A DNA stretch of 64,000 nucleotides from assembly GCA_036824265.1 (NCBI GenBank), contig DAITAL010000003.1, positions 21,021-85,020 of the forward strand, written 5' to 3'. The notes under the pieces were generated by a model. The model ran no database searches. It saw only the letters and a list, made by a program, of their open reading frames with translations, and was not told the DNA's origin. Positions 8,146 through 16,707 of the stretch are shown one piece after another. Origin of the DNA: JAAYZB01 sp937958685. GTDB lineage: Bacteria; Bacillota_I; Bacilli_A; Izemoplasmatales; Hujiaoplasmataceae. The position numbers and the translations under genes are program-made. Each line of letters begins with the position of its first letter. The stretch's first letter is position 1.

Positions 8146-8727
8146 ATGTTGATCTTATTGGGACCAAGCGCATCCGGAAAAACCGAAACGGCAAAAATCA
8201 TGATCAACCGCTATCCGATTTCCCGGGTCGTTACCTGCACAACCAGACCGAAACGGATCAACGAGATCGACGGGTTTGACTATCATTTTTTGGCAGAAGC
8301 CGATTTTCTCGCGAGACAGGCGCAGGGATACTTTGCGGAAACCGCTGTTTACAACGGCTATTTCTATGGCACGCCCCTGAATGAACTCCGCGATGACAAA
8401 CTGATCATTCTCGAGCCCCAAGGCCTGAAATCATTCATCGATCTCAAGGTCTGCGACACGGTCGCCATCTACTTCAAGACCACCGAAACCTGCCGGGCGG
8501 AGAGAATGCGCCAGCGGCAGGATGGGCCCGGAGACATCAGAAAGCGGATCGAGCAGGATCGCGTCGACTTCAACTATGAGCAGATCGAAGGCTTGGATCT
8601 GATCGTCGACACGACGAACATCACCCTGAGCGACCTTGCGGATCTGGTGTACTACAACTACAACATGATCCTTGCCAACAAGAAAAACGGACCCGCCGTC
8701 AGCCTGACGAAGGAGGATCGCCCTTGA
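8146..8727 (+). CDS. Guanylate-kinase-like nucleotide kinase
   Basis: A 193-residue P-loop kinase of the guanylate kinase fold. Walker A is G-P-S-A-S-G-K-T (6-13). The GMP-binding region has T-C-T-T-R-P-K-R followed by D-G-F-D-Y-H-F and Y-N-G-Y-F-Y-G-T-P, as in Gmk. The C-terminal half is more diverged than in housekeeping Gmk, with R-Q-R-Q-D-G-P-G-D-I-R-K-R where the Arg-rich lid would be. It could be the cell's Gmk or a paralogue; the diverged lid makes a paralogue more likely. It overlaps the following acetyltransferase gene by four bases. Confidence 0.7.
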   Translation: MLILLGPSASGKTETAKIMINRYPISRVVTCTTRPKRINEIDGFDYHFLAEADFLARQAQGYFAETAVYNGYFYGTPLNELRDDKLIILEPQGLKSFIDLKVCDTVAIYFKTTETCRAERMRQRQDGPGDIRKRIEQDRVDFNYEQIEGLDLIVDTTNITLSDLADLVYYNYNMILANKKNGPAVSLTKEDRP

Positions 8728-9194
8728 CAAATCTGGAAATCCGGCCGGCACGGCCAGACGAGTGTCATCTGGTGCTGGCATTCATCAAACTGATCGCCGA
8801 ATATGAACGGCTCACGCATCTGGTCGAAGCCACGGAGGCGATGATCCATCAAGCCCTGTTCGTTAATCATGACTGTGAGGTCGTCATCGCTTTCGAGGCG
8901 GGAGCGCCTGTCGGTTTTGCCCTGTATTTCTATAATTTTTCCACCTTCAAAGGCAAGAAGGGTTTGTATTTGGAAGATCTCTATGTCAAAGAGGAATATC
9001 GTCACAGGGGCTATGGCAAGGCCCTGATCACTTATCTCATCCGCCAGGCCAAGGCCCAACAGCTTGGCAGGATGGAGTGGACATGCCTGAACTGGAACCG
9101 AAGCGCGATCGATTTTTACACATCCCTCGGCGCGAGACCGTTAAAGGAATGGACCGTTTTCCGGTTGGATGAAGAAGCGATCCAACGATTTTGA
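8724..9194 (+). CDS. GNAT-family N-acetyltransferase
   Basis: A 156-residue acetyl-CoA-dependent acetyltransferase. The coenzyme-A-binding motif is R-H-R-G-Y-G-K-A-L (about 92-100), preceded by L-Y-L-E-D-L-Y-V and followed by W-T-C-L-N-W-N-R-S-A-I-D-F-Y-T-S-L-G-A. The pattern L-E-D-L-Y-V-x-x-x-Y-R and the W-N-x-x-A-x-x-F-Y ending resemble spermidine/diamine acetyltransferases, so a polyamine or small amine is a reasonable but unproven substrate. It starts with TTG at 8724 after AAGGAGGAT and is coupled to the upstream kinase-like gene. Confidence 0.85.
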   Translation: MTNLEIRPARPDECHLVLAFIKLIAEYERLTHLVEATEAMIHQALFVNHDCEVVIAFEAGAPVGFALYFYNFSTFKGKKGLYLEDLYVKEEYRHRGYGKALITYLIRQAKAQQLGRMEWTCLNWNRSAIDFYTSLGARPLKEWTVFRLDEEAIQRF

Positions 9195-9268
9195 TTTGAG
9201 CATATCGATGGAGTTTGTCAGGCGGATTTGGTAGAATAGTAACGATAACAAATATGGAGGAAACATCA

Positions 9269-9580
9269 ATGGCACTAAAAATCACAACCGATAATTTCAA
9301 AAACGAAGTACTGGAGGCCAAAGTCCCCGTAATCGTCGATTTCTGGGCTTCCTGGTGTCGTCCCTGCCTGATGCTCGGACCGATCATCGAGGAGATCGCC
9401 AAAGATCTTGACGGCAAAGTCAAGGTTGGCAAAGTCAATGTCGACGAGGAAGGCTACCTCGCCCAGCAGTTCCGCGTTTCCAGTATCCCCACGATCATGC
9501 TTTTCAAGGACGGCAAAGTCGCCAAGCAAGCCGTCGGCCTGATGCGCAAGGAAGATTTGCTCAAGACTTTCGGTCTGTAA
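9269..9580 (+). CDS. trxA: Thioredoxin with a W-C-R-P-C active site
   Basis: A 103-residue thioredoxin that reduces protein disulfides in the cytoplasm. The active site is W29-C30-R31-P32-C33, where most thioredoxins have Gly between Cys and Pro. The buried D24, the cis-Pro in S-I-P-T-I-M and the closing G-L-M-R-K-E-D-L-L are all present. The start is fixed by GGAGG at 9256-9260, with an extended TGG-TAGAAT -10 upstream at 9229-9237. A reductase gene follows four bases after the stop, so the pair forms one redox unit. Confidence 0.93.
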   Translation: MALKITTDNFKNEVLEAKVPVIVDFWASWCRPCLMLGPIIEEIAKDLDGKVKVGKVNVDEEGYLAQQFRVSSIPTIMLFKDGKVAKQAVGLMRKEDLLKTFGL

Positions 9581-9584
9581 GACA

Positions 9585-10439
9585 ATGCGTGACATCATCG
9601 TCATCGGCGGCGGCCCTGCGGGAGTATCGGCAGCGATCTATCTGAAGCGGTTCAAGCTTGATGTGGCGATCATCATGAAGGACCAGGGCACCCTGGCGGC
9701 CACAGACCACATCGAAAACTATTACGGGATCGTCGAACCCGTTACCGGAAAGGATCTCTTTCAAAGGGGTATCGCCCAGGCGAAAAGGCTGGAGATCCCG
9801 ATTTTGGTCGAGGAAGTCACCGGCATCGACAACTTCGACAATTTCATTGTCAGAACCGACGCGCAGACACACCAAGCCAAAGCGGTCCTGCTCGCCACCG
9901 GGGCCAACAAGACCGGATTGAAGGTGAAGGGCTTCGCCGACTACGTCGGCAAGGGCATCTCCTTTTGTGCCATCTGCGACGGGTTTCTCTACCGCAATAA
10001 AAAGATTGGTCTCGTCGGCCATGGCGAATTCATGCGGGAAGAACTCGAGGCACTGGCGAATATTTCCCAAGACATCGTCGTCTTCACCAACGGCGAGACG
10101 CTTGAGAAAGACGTCGAAGGCCACCCGGTGGTCACCGACAGGATCAAGGCTCTTCGGGGCGACGACTTGTTAAGAGTCGTGGAAACGACGGCCGGCGATC
10201 ATCAAGTCGATGCCTTGTTCATCGCCATGGGTACCGCCTCGGCAGCCGACTTCGCCCTGCGGATGGGCGCATTCACCGAAAACAACAGCATCCTCGTGGA
10301 TGAGAAGTTCATGACGAACATCCCCGGTCTCTTCGCTGCCGGCGATTGCATCGGCGGCCTCAAGCAGATCGCCAAGGCTGTCGCGGACGGAGCGCAAGCG
10401 GCTATCGCAATCCATAAATACTTGCGAAACAAACCATAA
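9585..10439 (+). CDS. Thioredoxin-reductase-like flavoprotein lacking NADPH motifs
   Basis: A 284-residue FAD-dependent reductase, shorter than typical NADPH thioredoxin reductases (about 310-320). The FAD fold is intact (I-G-G-G-P-A-G at 7-13; A-A-G-D-C-I-G-G near the end) and the redox cysteines are C128 and C131 in C-A-I-C-D-G. Where NADPH enzymes have G-G-G-D-S-A, this one has G-H-G-E-F-M (145-150). The Arg-rich H-R-R-x-x-x-R that holds the NADP phosphate is replaced by F-T-N-G-E-T-L-E-K. These losses resemble ferredoxin-dependent flavin thioredoxin reductases known from clostridia. The donor here is inferred, not shown. Confidence 0.8.
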   Translation: MRDIIVIGGGPAGVSAAIYLKRFKLDVAIIMKDQGTLAATDHIENYYGIVEPVTGKDLFQRGIAQAKRLEIPILVEEVTGIDNFDNFIVRTDAQTHQAKAVLLATGANKTGLKVKGFADYVGKGISFCAICDGFLYRNKKIGLVGHGEFMREELEALANISQDIVVFTNGETLEKDVEGHPVVTDRIKALRGDDLLRVVETTAGDHQVDALFIAMGTASAADFALRMGAFTENNSILVDEKFMTNIPGLFAAGDCIGGLKQIAKAVADGAQAAIAIHKYLRNKP

Positions 10440-10466
10440 AAAAAGTCTGGGTCCCAGACTTTTTTC
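10438..10466. terminator. Bidirectional terminator after the reductase
   Basis: A strong stem (AAAAAAGTCTGG with CCAGACTTTTTT, three-base loop) between convergent genes. Its A/T flanks let it end both the thioredoxin/reductase transcript and the RCC1 gene on the other strand. Confidence 0.85.
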
Positions 10467-10476
10467 TTTGCCTCGG

Positions 10477-11976
10477 TCAGTCGTAGATCAGCGTCGGGAG
10501 CGGTTTGGAAGAAAGGGTGCCGTCACCGTATGATCCCGCATTGCCGCCAAAGACAAACAGTCGGCCGGCGCTGGTGAACACATGACAGGTCATGGAGGCG
10601 TTGAAGACGATTTTCGTGATCGTCTCATTTTGGGTCAAAGCGAATTTGGAAGTGATGTCGACGGGAGCCAGTCGGTCCTTGTATGTTCCATCGCCGACGT
10701 AACCGTCTTCATTGTAACCCCATGACAACAGCCGGCCTGTAGAAGTCAGCACGACCGAGGTGTTCAGAAAACCGAAGTTGACGATTGTCTCATTGGCACC
10801 GAGGCCAAGAGAAAGGGTGATGTCGATCGGCGTCGGATACAAGTCAGGGGCTCCGGTCCCGAGTTCGCCGCTATCATTTACTCCATAGGCGAACAAACGG
10901 CCATTCGAGGTAAGAGCCATGATGGCCCTGCCATTGCATTCGGCATCGATGATTGTCTCACCGCTCAGCAAACCGAATTTGGGTGTCTGATTCACAGGAG
11001 AGTAGACTACATCAAACTCATAATTGGCAGGTTTGATGAAGCCGTTCTCGTCCAAACCCCAGGCAAACAGCCTCCCGGCGCTGGTGATTAGGATCTTGAT
11101 CGTATCACCAGTGACTTTCAGAACCGTTTCGCTTTCATGCAATCCGGCTTTCATGAACCGGCTGATGTCTTTCGGAAGATTCACCTGGTCGGCGAGCGCC
11201 CAGGTGCTTTCATCGTTTGGTTCATCATAATATGTTATGGCCCTATGCCGGTTCTCTCCCCAGAAGAAGATCCGGTTTGCCGTGGTGAAAGCCATATTGA
11301 AGGTATAACCGACAATTACGGAATCGATGCGCTCGCCAGAGGCAAGCTGAAAGTTCGCGGTGATCTCCGTTGGGGTAAGACGATTGTCATAAGTCCCGTC
11401 GCCAAGCTGTCCATAATGGTTCGCACCCCACGTGAAGACCTTGCCAGACTCGGTCAGGGCGACGGTATGGCCGTAGCCCGTGACAATCGTCTTCAAGGTT
11501 TCATCAACCATGAATTCAAGCAAGTCCGCCACATCATGAAAGTACGGCACAACCGTTGTCGTGCCATCGCCGCACTGACCAAATTGATTGTGACCCCAAA
11601 CGACAAACCTGCCGCTTTGGGTGGTGGCAAAATTGGCAGAATAACCAGGATAGAAATCCACGAGCGCATCCTTGATTTCCCAACGGGCATAAGCAACAAC
11701 CGTCGCCGGCGGATCCGGCATGTCATAAAGCAGTTCATCCGGATCAAGAATTCGGCTAAACACGCCGTCATCCAGATACCACCCGGCGAACACGAAGCCG
11801 GATTTGGTCGGATTGGCGGGAAATTCGTAGTCCTTGCGGGAGTCGAGTTTGAGTGAAGGGACGTTGGTGCCGCCGTTTGCTTCAAAGTCTATCGTGATCT
11901 TGACCGCATTCGCGCAACTCATCGGGCCGAAGAAAGACATTAAAAACACAAAAGCGAAAACATAGCGCCGGATCAT
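10477..11976 (-). CDS. Secreted RCC1-repeat protein with an InlB-type B-repeat
   Basis: A 499-residue exported protein. The N-terminal signal peptide ends near A-N-A (about 22-24), next to a Cys (M-S-C-A), so either a lipoprotein or signal peptidase I processing is possible. Residues about 26-97 form an InlB B-repeat (F-E-A-N-G-G ... F-A-G-W-Y-L-D-D), found in Gram-positive surface proteins. The rest contains about seven RCC1 propeller repeats, each with a pattern like G-R-L-F-A-W-G-x-N-x-x-G-Q-L-G-D-G-T. The ATG follows AGGAGGTG on the minus strand. A role in surface binding or adhesion is likely; the ligand is unknown. No sortase motif is visible. Confidence 0.75.
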   Translation of the reverse strand: MIRRYVFAFVFLMSFFGPMSCANAVKITIDFEANGGTNVPSLKLDSRKDYEFPANPTKSGFVFAGWYLDDGVFSRILDPDELLYDMPDPPATVVAYARWEIKDALVDFYPGYSANFATTQSGRFVVWGHNQFGQCGDGTTTVVPYFHDVADLLEFMVDETLKTIVTGYGHTVALTESGKVFTWGANHYGQLGDGTYDNRLTPTEITANFQLASGERIDSVIVGYTFNMAFTTANRIFFWGENRHRAITYYDEPNDESTWALADQVNLPKDISRFMKAGLHESETVLKVTGDTIKILITSAGRLFAWGLDENGFIKPANYEFDVVYSPVNQTPKFGLLSGETIIDAECNGRAIMALTSNGRLFAYGVNDSGELGTGAPDLYPTPIDITLSLGLGANETIVNFGFLNTSVVLTSTGRLLSWGYNEDGYVGDGTYKDRLAPVDITSKFALTQNETITKIVFNASMTCHVFTSAGRLFVFGGNAGSYGDGTLSSKPLPTLIYD

Positions 11977-12107
11977 GGTGCACCTCCTGGATTTGTGCTT
12001 GTTTGCTTACGGTTATCTCTATCTTAGCGAATCAGCGCGCTTTTGTATAGGCAATCCTGGATTATTGTGTTTATTTGGGCATTATGCCATTGACGACGAC
12101 ATCAAGC

Positions 12108-12137
12108 CGCTTCGGAAATGACATGATTTCCGAAGCG
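12108..12137. repeat. Perfect 12-bp inverted repeat in a divergent intergenic region
   Basis: CGCTTCGGAAAT (12108-12119) and ATTTCCGAAGCG (12126-12137) are perfect inverted copies with a six-base spacer. They lie about 130 bp upstream of the RCC1 gene and 75 bp upstream of the chorismate mutase gene. There is no T-run beside the stem, so an operator is a little more likely than a terminator. Confidence 0.55.
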
Positions 12138-12171
12138 TTCCAAAAGGGTTACTCCCCTTTGAATGATTATA

Positions 12172-12180
12172 TGTTATAAT
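12172..12180 (+). promoter_or_regulatory. Extended -10 promoter of the chorismate mutase operon
   Basis: TGT directly precedes TATAAT (12175-12180), about 30 bases before the chorismate mutase start. The GGGAGGA site at 12198-12204 decides the ATG at 12211. Confidence 0.65.
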
Positions 12181-12210
12181 TATTTTAGTGAGTCTACGGG
12201 AGGATTTCAG

Positions 12211-12492
12211 ATGAACGAACTTGAGACATTTCGCCGGGAGATCGATGCGATCGACCAGGCGATCCGCGAACTTTTCCGCAAACGGATGGACATCGTTGAC
12301 AAAGTCGCCGAATACAAGATGGCGCACGACATGATCGTCTATGATCCCGTCAGGGAGGAAGAACTGATCAAAAGCAACGTTGAGGGATTTCCGGTCGAGG
12401 AATACCGCGAGTATTACCGGGAGGTCCTCAACGTGATTCTACATGTCTCCAAGGAACACCAGAAATCGCTGATCATGAGGAGCACGCTATGA
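12211..12492 (+). CDS. Chorismate mutase, AroQ (type II) class
   Basis: A 93-residue all-helical protein of the AroQ chorismate mutase family, which converts chorismate to prephenate on the way to Phe and Tyr. The first helix F-R-R-E-I-D-A-I-D-Q-A-I carries the active-site Arg, and R-M-D-I-V-D-K-V-A-E-Y-K supplies the usual Arg/Lys pair on helix 1-2. V-Y-D-P-V-R-E-E-E follows, as in single-domain mutases. No dehydratase or dehydrogenase domain is fused. It overlaps ltaE as ATGA, although the two enzymes belong to different pathways. Confidence 0.85.
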   Translation: MNELETFRREIDAIDQAIRELFRKRMDIVDKVAEYKMAHDMIVYDPVREEELIKSNVEGFPVEEYREYYREVLNVILHVSKEHQKSLIMRSTL

Positions 12493-13505
12493 AATATATC
12501 GATCTTCGCAGCGACACCGTCACCAAGCCGACGCCGGCAATGCTGGCGGCGATGATGAGTGCCGAGGTCGGCGACGACGTGTTCGCCGACGACCCGACAA
12601 CGATCAGGCTGGAAGCCATCTGCGCCGAGCTGTTGGGCAAGGAAGCATCACTCTTCGTGCCCTCCGGGACGTTCTCCAACCAGTTGGCTCTGTTTACGCA
12701 CTGCCGTCAGGGCGAAGAAGTCATCCTCGACCACAACGCCCATATCGTCCAGCACGAATCCGGAGCTTCGGCGGTCATCGCCGGCGTCCAGTTGTTCATG
12801 CTGGCCGGCAAAAACGGCATTTGGGATCTGAATGACTTGAAACGGGCGATCAAGGTCCAATCGGTATCCACGACAAGGACGGCGCTGATCTCGATCGAAA
12901 ACGCCTTTGGCGGTTCCGTGCTGCCGCTTGAATACATGCGCAAAGTCTTTGAGATCGCCAAGGAAAGGAACCTGCCGGTCCACCTCGACGGGGCGCGCAT
13001 CTTCAATGCGGCGACCGCCTTGAACTGCGATGTCAGGGAGTTGGCTAAGTACGCTGATTCCGTCAGTGTCTGTCTTTCCAAAGGTTTGGCCTCGCCGATC
13101 GGAACGATGCTGGTCGGCACCAAAGATTTCATCGAAGCCGCCCGGTTCAAACGGAAACTGATGGGTGGCGGCATGCGACAGACGGGAATCCTCGCCGCCT
13201 GCGGCATCATCTCGCTCGAGCGGATGTCCAAACGCCTCCAGGAGGACCATGACAACGCCGCCTATATGGCGGAGTTGCTGAGAAGAATCCCGGGTGTTCG
13301 GATCGATGAGGCGCAAAGAGCCATCAACATGGTGTTCTTCGATGTCGACAATGAGAAGAAACATGGTCTTGAGCAGTTTTTATTCATCAACGGTGTGAAG
13401 ATCCTGCCTTATGAAGGCGCGTTCCGATTCGTCACCCACAACGATCTCGACCGCGAAGCCATCGCCAGAGCCATCGGTCTGGTCAGGGAGTATTTTTGCG
13501 GATGA
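12489..13505 (+). CDS. ltaE: Low-specificity L-threonine aldolase
   Basis: A 338-residue PLP enzyme that cleaves L-threonine or allo-threonine to glycine and acetaldehyde. The N-terminus D-L-R-S-D-T-V-T-K-P-T and the block V-G-D-D-V-F-A-D-D-P-T are hallmarks of the family. The PLP lysine is K198 in S-V-C-L-S-K-G-L, and H-L-D-G-A-R supplies the PLP-ring Asp. Length and motif order match the fold-type I threonine aldolases. It is translationally coupled at both ends by ATGA overlaps, with chorismate mutase upstream and a Nudix hydrolase downstream. Confidence 0.93.
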   Translation: MKYIDLRSDTVTKPTPAMLAAMMSAEVGDDVFADDPTTIRLEAICAELLGKEASLFVPSGTFSNQLALFTHCRQGEEVILDHNAHIVQHESGASAVIAGVQLFMLAGKNGIWDLNDLKRAIKVQSVSTTRTALISIENAFGGSVLPLEYMRKVFEIAKERNLPVHLDGARIFNAATALNCDVRELAKYADSVSVCLSKGLASPIGTMLVGTKDFIEAARFKRKLMGGGMRQTGILAACGIISLERMSKRLQEDHDNAAYMAELLRRIPGVRIDEAQRAINMVFFDVDNEKKHGLEQFLFINGVKILPYEGAFRFVTHNDLDREAIARAIGLVREYFCG

Positions 13506-14062
13506 AGCAATTGTTCACGATCTACCGGCACAAGGATCTGAACTTTCAGGGCACGCTGATCGCCCGTCGCGCCCGCCGGGCGATTATCTTTAAAGATGAT
13601 TGTCTCTTGCTGGTTAAAAGTGAAAAATACGGAGAACTCAAATTTCCCGGCGGCGGCATCGATCCCGATGAGACGCCTTTTCAGACATTGTCCCGCGAGG
13701 TTATGGAAGAAACAGGTTATGGCATAACGCAAACCATCGTTCCCTTTGGCAGCACGGTCGAATTTGGCAAAGACTTCCTTGGCGAATACGACATTTTCAA
13801 GCAGGAGTCCGAGTACTATCTTTGTGAGCTGCATGGCGAACCACAGGCGCTTTCCCTTGATGATTACGAGATCGACTACGGTTACCATCCGGTCTTTGCT
13901 TTGCCGCAGATGGCGATCGCAAACAACGAGGCGATTCCCGCAAACGAGAAGATACCCTGGAAAGAGCGGGACACACTGATCCTCAAACTGCTGCAGGCAA
14001 CGATTTGTAACAGCCAAACCGGGGAGCCGGACCAGAACGAGACAAAGGATAGAAACAGCTGA
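13502..14062 (+). CDS. Nudix hydrolase
   Basis: A 186-residue Nudix protein. The Nudix box is complete (G-G-G-I-D-P-D-E-T-P-F, then S-R-E-V-M-E-E-T-G), so it should hydrolyse a nucleoside diphosphate linked to another group. The N-terminal part (about 1-40) and the C-terminal segment give no clue to the substrate. The ATG overlaps the threonine aldolase stop. It is the last gene of the chorismate mutase / aldolase operon. Confidence 0.85.
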   Translation: MKQLFTIYRHKDLNFQGTLIARRARRAIIFKDDCLLLVKSEKYGELKFPGGGIDPDETPFQTLSREVMEETGYGITQTIVPFGSTVEFGKDFLGEYDIFKQESEYYLCELHGEPQALSLDDYEIDYGYHPVFALPQMAIANNEAIPANEKIPWKERDTLILKLLQATICNSQTGEPDQNETKDRNS

Positions 14063-14134
14063 CGGATAGTCGTCCGCGGTGATGACGGCAGGCAGGAAAA
14101 CACGGCGGTAACGCTACCAGTATCAAAATTGAGG

Positions 14135-14163
14135 GTGTCATTTTTCTGGCCTTGTGTTATAAT
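14135..14163 (+). promoter_or_regulatory. Promoter of the rnf operon
   Basis: GTGTCA at 14135-14140 and TATAAT at 14158-14163 are 17 bases apart, with an extended TGT before the -10. The 5' leader of about 40 bases ends in TTAGGAGG, the ribosome binding site of rnfC. Confidence 0.75.
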
Positions 14164-14211
14164 GTCTTTTAGACATTCGGATAGATAATTTACAATTAGG
14201 AGGCTTTATAG

Positions 14212-15513
14212 ATGATTTTACAGAAAGCCAGGGGCATCAGGATCGACGGCGCCAAAAGCATGTCGAAAACCTCCCCCTTGCGGGAATACCTGGATCCCAA
14301 GGTTGTCTATATACCGCTGGTGCAGCAGACCTTTCCCTTGAAGCGGCTCGTTGAGCCGGGCGAAAGCGTGGCGATCGGCCAGATTGTCGCCATGAGAGAG
14401 GGCTTTACGGAAATGCCGGTCCACGCTTCGGTCAGCGGCAAAATCGCGGCGATCAAGAAAGTCTGGCATGCGAGCGGCCGGATGGTCGAGGCCATCGAGA
14501 TCGAAAACGATTTCTTGAATCGTTATGATCCCGCGGTGAAACCAGAGAAAGATCCGGAGGCTTTGACCCCCGAGCAACTCATCGAAAAGATGAAACAGGC
14601 GGGTTTGGTCGGACTTGGCGGCGCCGGGTTCCCCACTTATCGCAAATACTGCACCAAGTGCGCTATCGACACGATCATCATCAATGCGGTCGAATGCGAG
14701 CCATACATGACCTGTGACTGCCTGCAGGTCGAGAAGACTCCCGAAAAACTGCTCAAAGGCTTGCGCTATTTCATGAAGGCGGCTGGAGCCACCCGCGGGT
14801 TTATCGCCTACAAAGACTACAATGCGGGCATCCGGGAAGCGCTCGAGCCGTTACTTCCGCACTATCCGGGAACCAGTCTGTTTGCGCTGAATGACAGATA
14901 CCCCGCAGGCTGGGAGAAATACATCGTTGAAAGCGTCGTGGGCAAGACCTATCAGAAACTGCCTTCGGAGATCGGCGTGATCGTCAACAACTCGGCCACG
15001 GCGATCGCGTTCGCGGACATGGTTGAGGACAACCTGCCGCTGGTGCGCCGGGTCATCACGATCACCGGCGAAGGCATCACGTCACCACAGAATTTCCATG
15101 TGCCGCTCGGCACCAAGGTTCAGGATCTGGTCGCGATGAGCGGCGGTTACAAAGAGGGTCTTGACCCGAAGAACGCCTGGTATCTCGCCGGCGGTCCGAT
15201 GACCGGCCGGGCGATCCTCGTCGACGAACTCGTCGTGAGCGACACTTTGGGCGCCGTGGTCGTCTTGCCGATGCCAGCGGAGAAATTGCATCCGGAATGC
15301 CTGGGCTGCGGTCAGTGCGCCGATGTTTGTCCGGTGCACCTCACGCCGACCGAGATCAAGCGGGCGCTGGACCGCAAGGACCTCAAGGCGATCGGCAGCC
15401 TTAACGCCGACAAGTGCATGGCCTGCGGCCTGTGCTCCTATGTCTGTCCGTCGCATATCGAAATTGCCGACTATGTCGCCAAAGCCAAAGAATCATTGAA
15501 GAAGGGGGCATGA
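14212..15513 (+). CDS. rnfC: Rnf complex subunit RnfC
   Basis: A 433-residue peripheral subunit of the Rnf complex, which exchanges electrons between ferredoxin and NAD while moving Na+ or H+. RnfC is the NAD/FMN-side subunit. The nucleotide-binding block L-V-G-L-G-G-A-G-F-P-T (about 130-140) is present, as are E-C-E-P-Y-M and two C-terminal [4Fe-4S] motifs (C-L-G-C-G-Q-C-A-D-V-C-P and C-M-A-C-G-L-C-S-Y-V-C-P). Length is normal. It is the first gene of a tightly packed operon rnfC-D-(extra)-G-E-A-B. Confidence 0.96.
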   Translation: MILQKARGIRIDGAKSMSKTSPLREYLDPKVVYIPLVQQTFPLKRLVEPGESVAIGQIVAMREGFTEMPVHASVSGKIAAIKKVWHASGRMVEAIEIENDFLNRYDPAVKPEKDPEALTPEQLIEKMKQAGLVGLGGAGFPTYRKYCTKCAIDTIIINAVECEPYMTCDCLQVEKTPEKLLKGLRYFMKAAGATRGFIAYKDYNAGIREALEPLLPHYPGTSLFALNDRYPAGWEKYIVESVVGKTYQKLPSEIGVIVNNSATAIAFADMVEDNLPLVRRVITITGEGITSPQNFHVPLGTKVQDLVAMSGGYKEGLDPKNAWYLAGGPMTGRAILVDELVVSDTLGAVVVLPMPAEKLHPECLGCGQCADVCPVHLTPTEIKRALDRKDLKAIGSLNADKCMACGLCSYVCPSHIEIADYVAKAKESLKKGA

Positions 15514-15515
15514 GC

Positions 15516-16706
15516 ATGGCCAGATTCGCTGGTGGCAAGGCACCATACCTGAGGATCGCCGATCAGCCCGGTCAAGGGACCAATGTCGTGATGAGGGATT
15601 TCCTCATCGGTCTGTTGCCCGTTGTGCTGTTTGCCTGGTACAAAAACGGCATCCAAGTCTATCTCGATGGCAACATCGCCATCATGGAAATGTTCTATCC
15701 GTTCGTCTTCATCCTGCTTGGCGGCTTGAGTTCCCTGCTTATGGAAGGCTTGTCCTTCTATATCACCGACAAGGAAAATCGAAGCCTAAAAGGCCTCATG
15801 AAGCGGCTTCACACCTCCTTTTCCCTGATACCCGGCTTGATTTTGGCCTTGTTGTTGCCGCTCTATACGCCGGTCTGGGTCTTGTTGTTCGGTGCTTTCA
15901 TGGCCAGCATCGTCGCCAAAATGTTGTTTGGCGGCTTTGGTCACAATATCTTCAATCCCGCCCTGCTCGGCTATCTGGCGGTCGGTTTCACGCTCTCCGG
16001 CGTGATCGCCGCTGCCGGCGGCGCCCTGAATGCCTCCGAGGTGCTGGTGGACACGTACGCCGGGGCCACGCCTTTGGGAATCCTGGCGGCGACCAAACAA
16101 ATCGATTATCAAACGCTGGTTGCGCCTTATGGCAACCTGTGGAACTTCTTGCTGGGCACGATCCCGGGAGCCTTGGGCGAAACCGGGGCGCTCGCGATCA
16201 TCATCGCCTATATTTGGTTCTCCGTCCGCAAAGTCATCAAATGGTCGACCCCGCTCATTTATATCGGCACCGTCTTTGCGCTTTCCTGGTTGATCGGCAT
16301 TTTTGCCGGTGATGCCGGGATCTGGTTCCCCACTTACAGCATCCTCTCGGGGGGCGTGATGTTCGGCGCGGTCTATATGGCCACCGAGCCGGTTACAACC
16401 CCGAAAAACCCCTGGGGCAAAGTCGTTTTCGCCCTCTTCTTGGGAGCTTTGACGGTCCTCTTCCGCTTTATCGGCAACTTTCCCGAAGGCGTCGGCACAT
16501 CCCTGATCGTCATGAACATGTTCACGATGCCAATCGACAATCTGACGGCGCAAATGCGATCGGCCGGACTAAGGAAAGCCACGTTCGTCAAAGGCGGACT
16601 GCTGGTCGTGTTGCTTGGCGCCCTCATCGCCTATGCGCTCTTCAAGGCTTCGACCATCTACAGTTTATCTATCATAACCAGGATTTTCTTACAGGGGGTG
16701 ATGTGA
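15516..16706 (+). CDS. rnfD: Rnf complex subunit RnfD
   Basis: A 396-residue membrane subunit with about nine to ten hydrophobic segments. The covalent-FMN threonine is in Y-A-G-A-T-P-L, at about residue 185. The block L-F-G-G-F-G-H-N-I-F-N-P-A is typical of RnfD/NqrB. The start is uncertain between ATG 15510, which overlaps the rnfC stop, and ATG 15516; the GAAGGGGG site at 15501-15508 suits 15516 better. It would carry electrons through the membrane and take part in ion pumping. Confidence 0.95.
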   Translation: MARFAGGKAPYLRIADQPGQGTNVVMRDFLIGLLPVVLFAWYKNGIQVYLDGNIAIMEMFYPFVFILLGGLSSLLMEGLSFYITDKENRSLKGLMKRLHTSFSLIPGLILALLLPLYTPVWVLLFGAFMASIVAKMLFGGFGHNIFNPALLGYLAVGFTLSGVIAAAGGALNASEVLVDTYAGATPLGILAATKQIDYQTLVAPYGNLWNFLLGTIPGALGETGALAIIIAYIWFSVRKVIKWSTPLIYIGTVFALSWLIGIFAGDAGIWFPTYSILSGGVMFGAVYMATEPVTTPKNPWGKVVFALFLGALTVLFRFIGNFPEGVGTSLIVMNMFTMPIDNLTAQMRSAGLRKATFVKGGLLVVLLGALIAYALFKASTIYSLSIITRIFLQGVM

Positions 16707-16707
16707 G

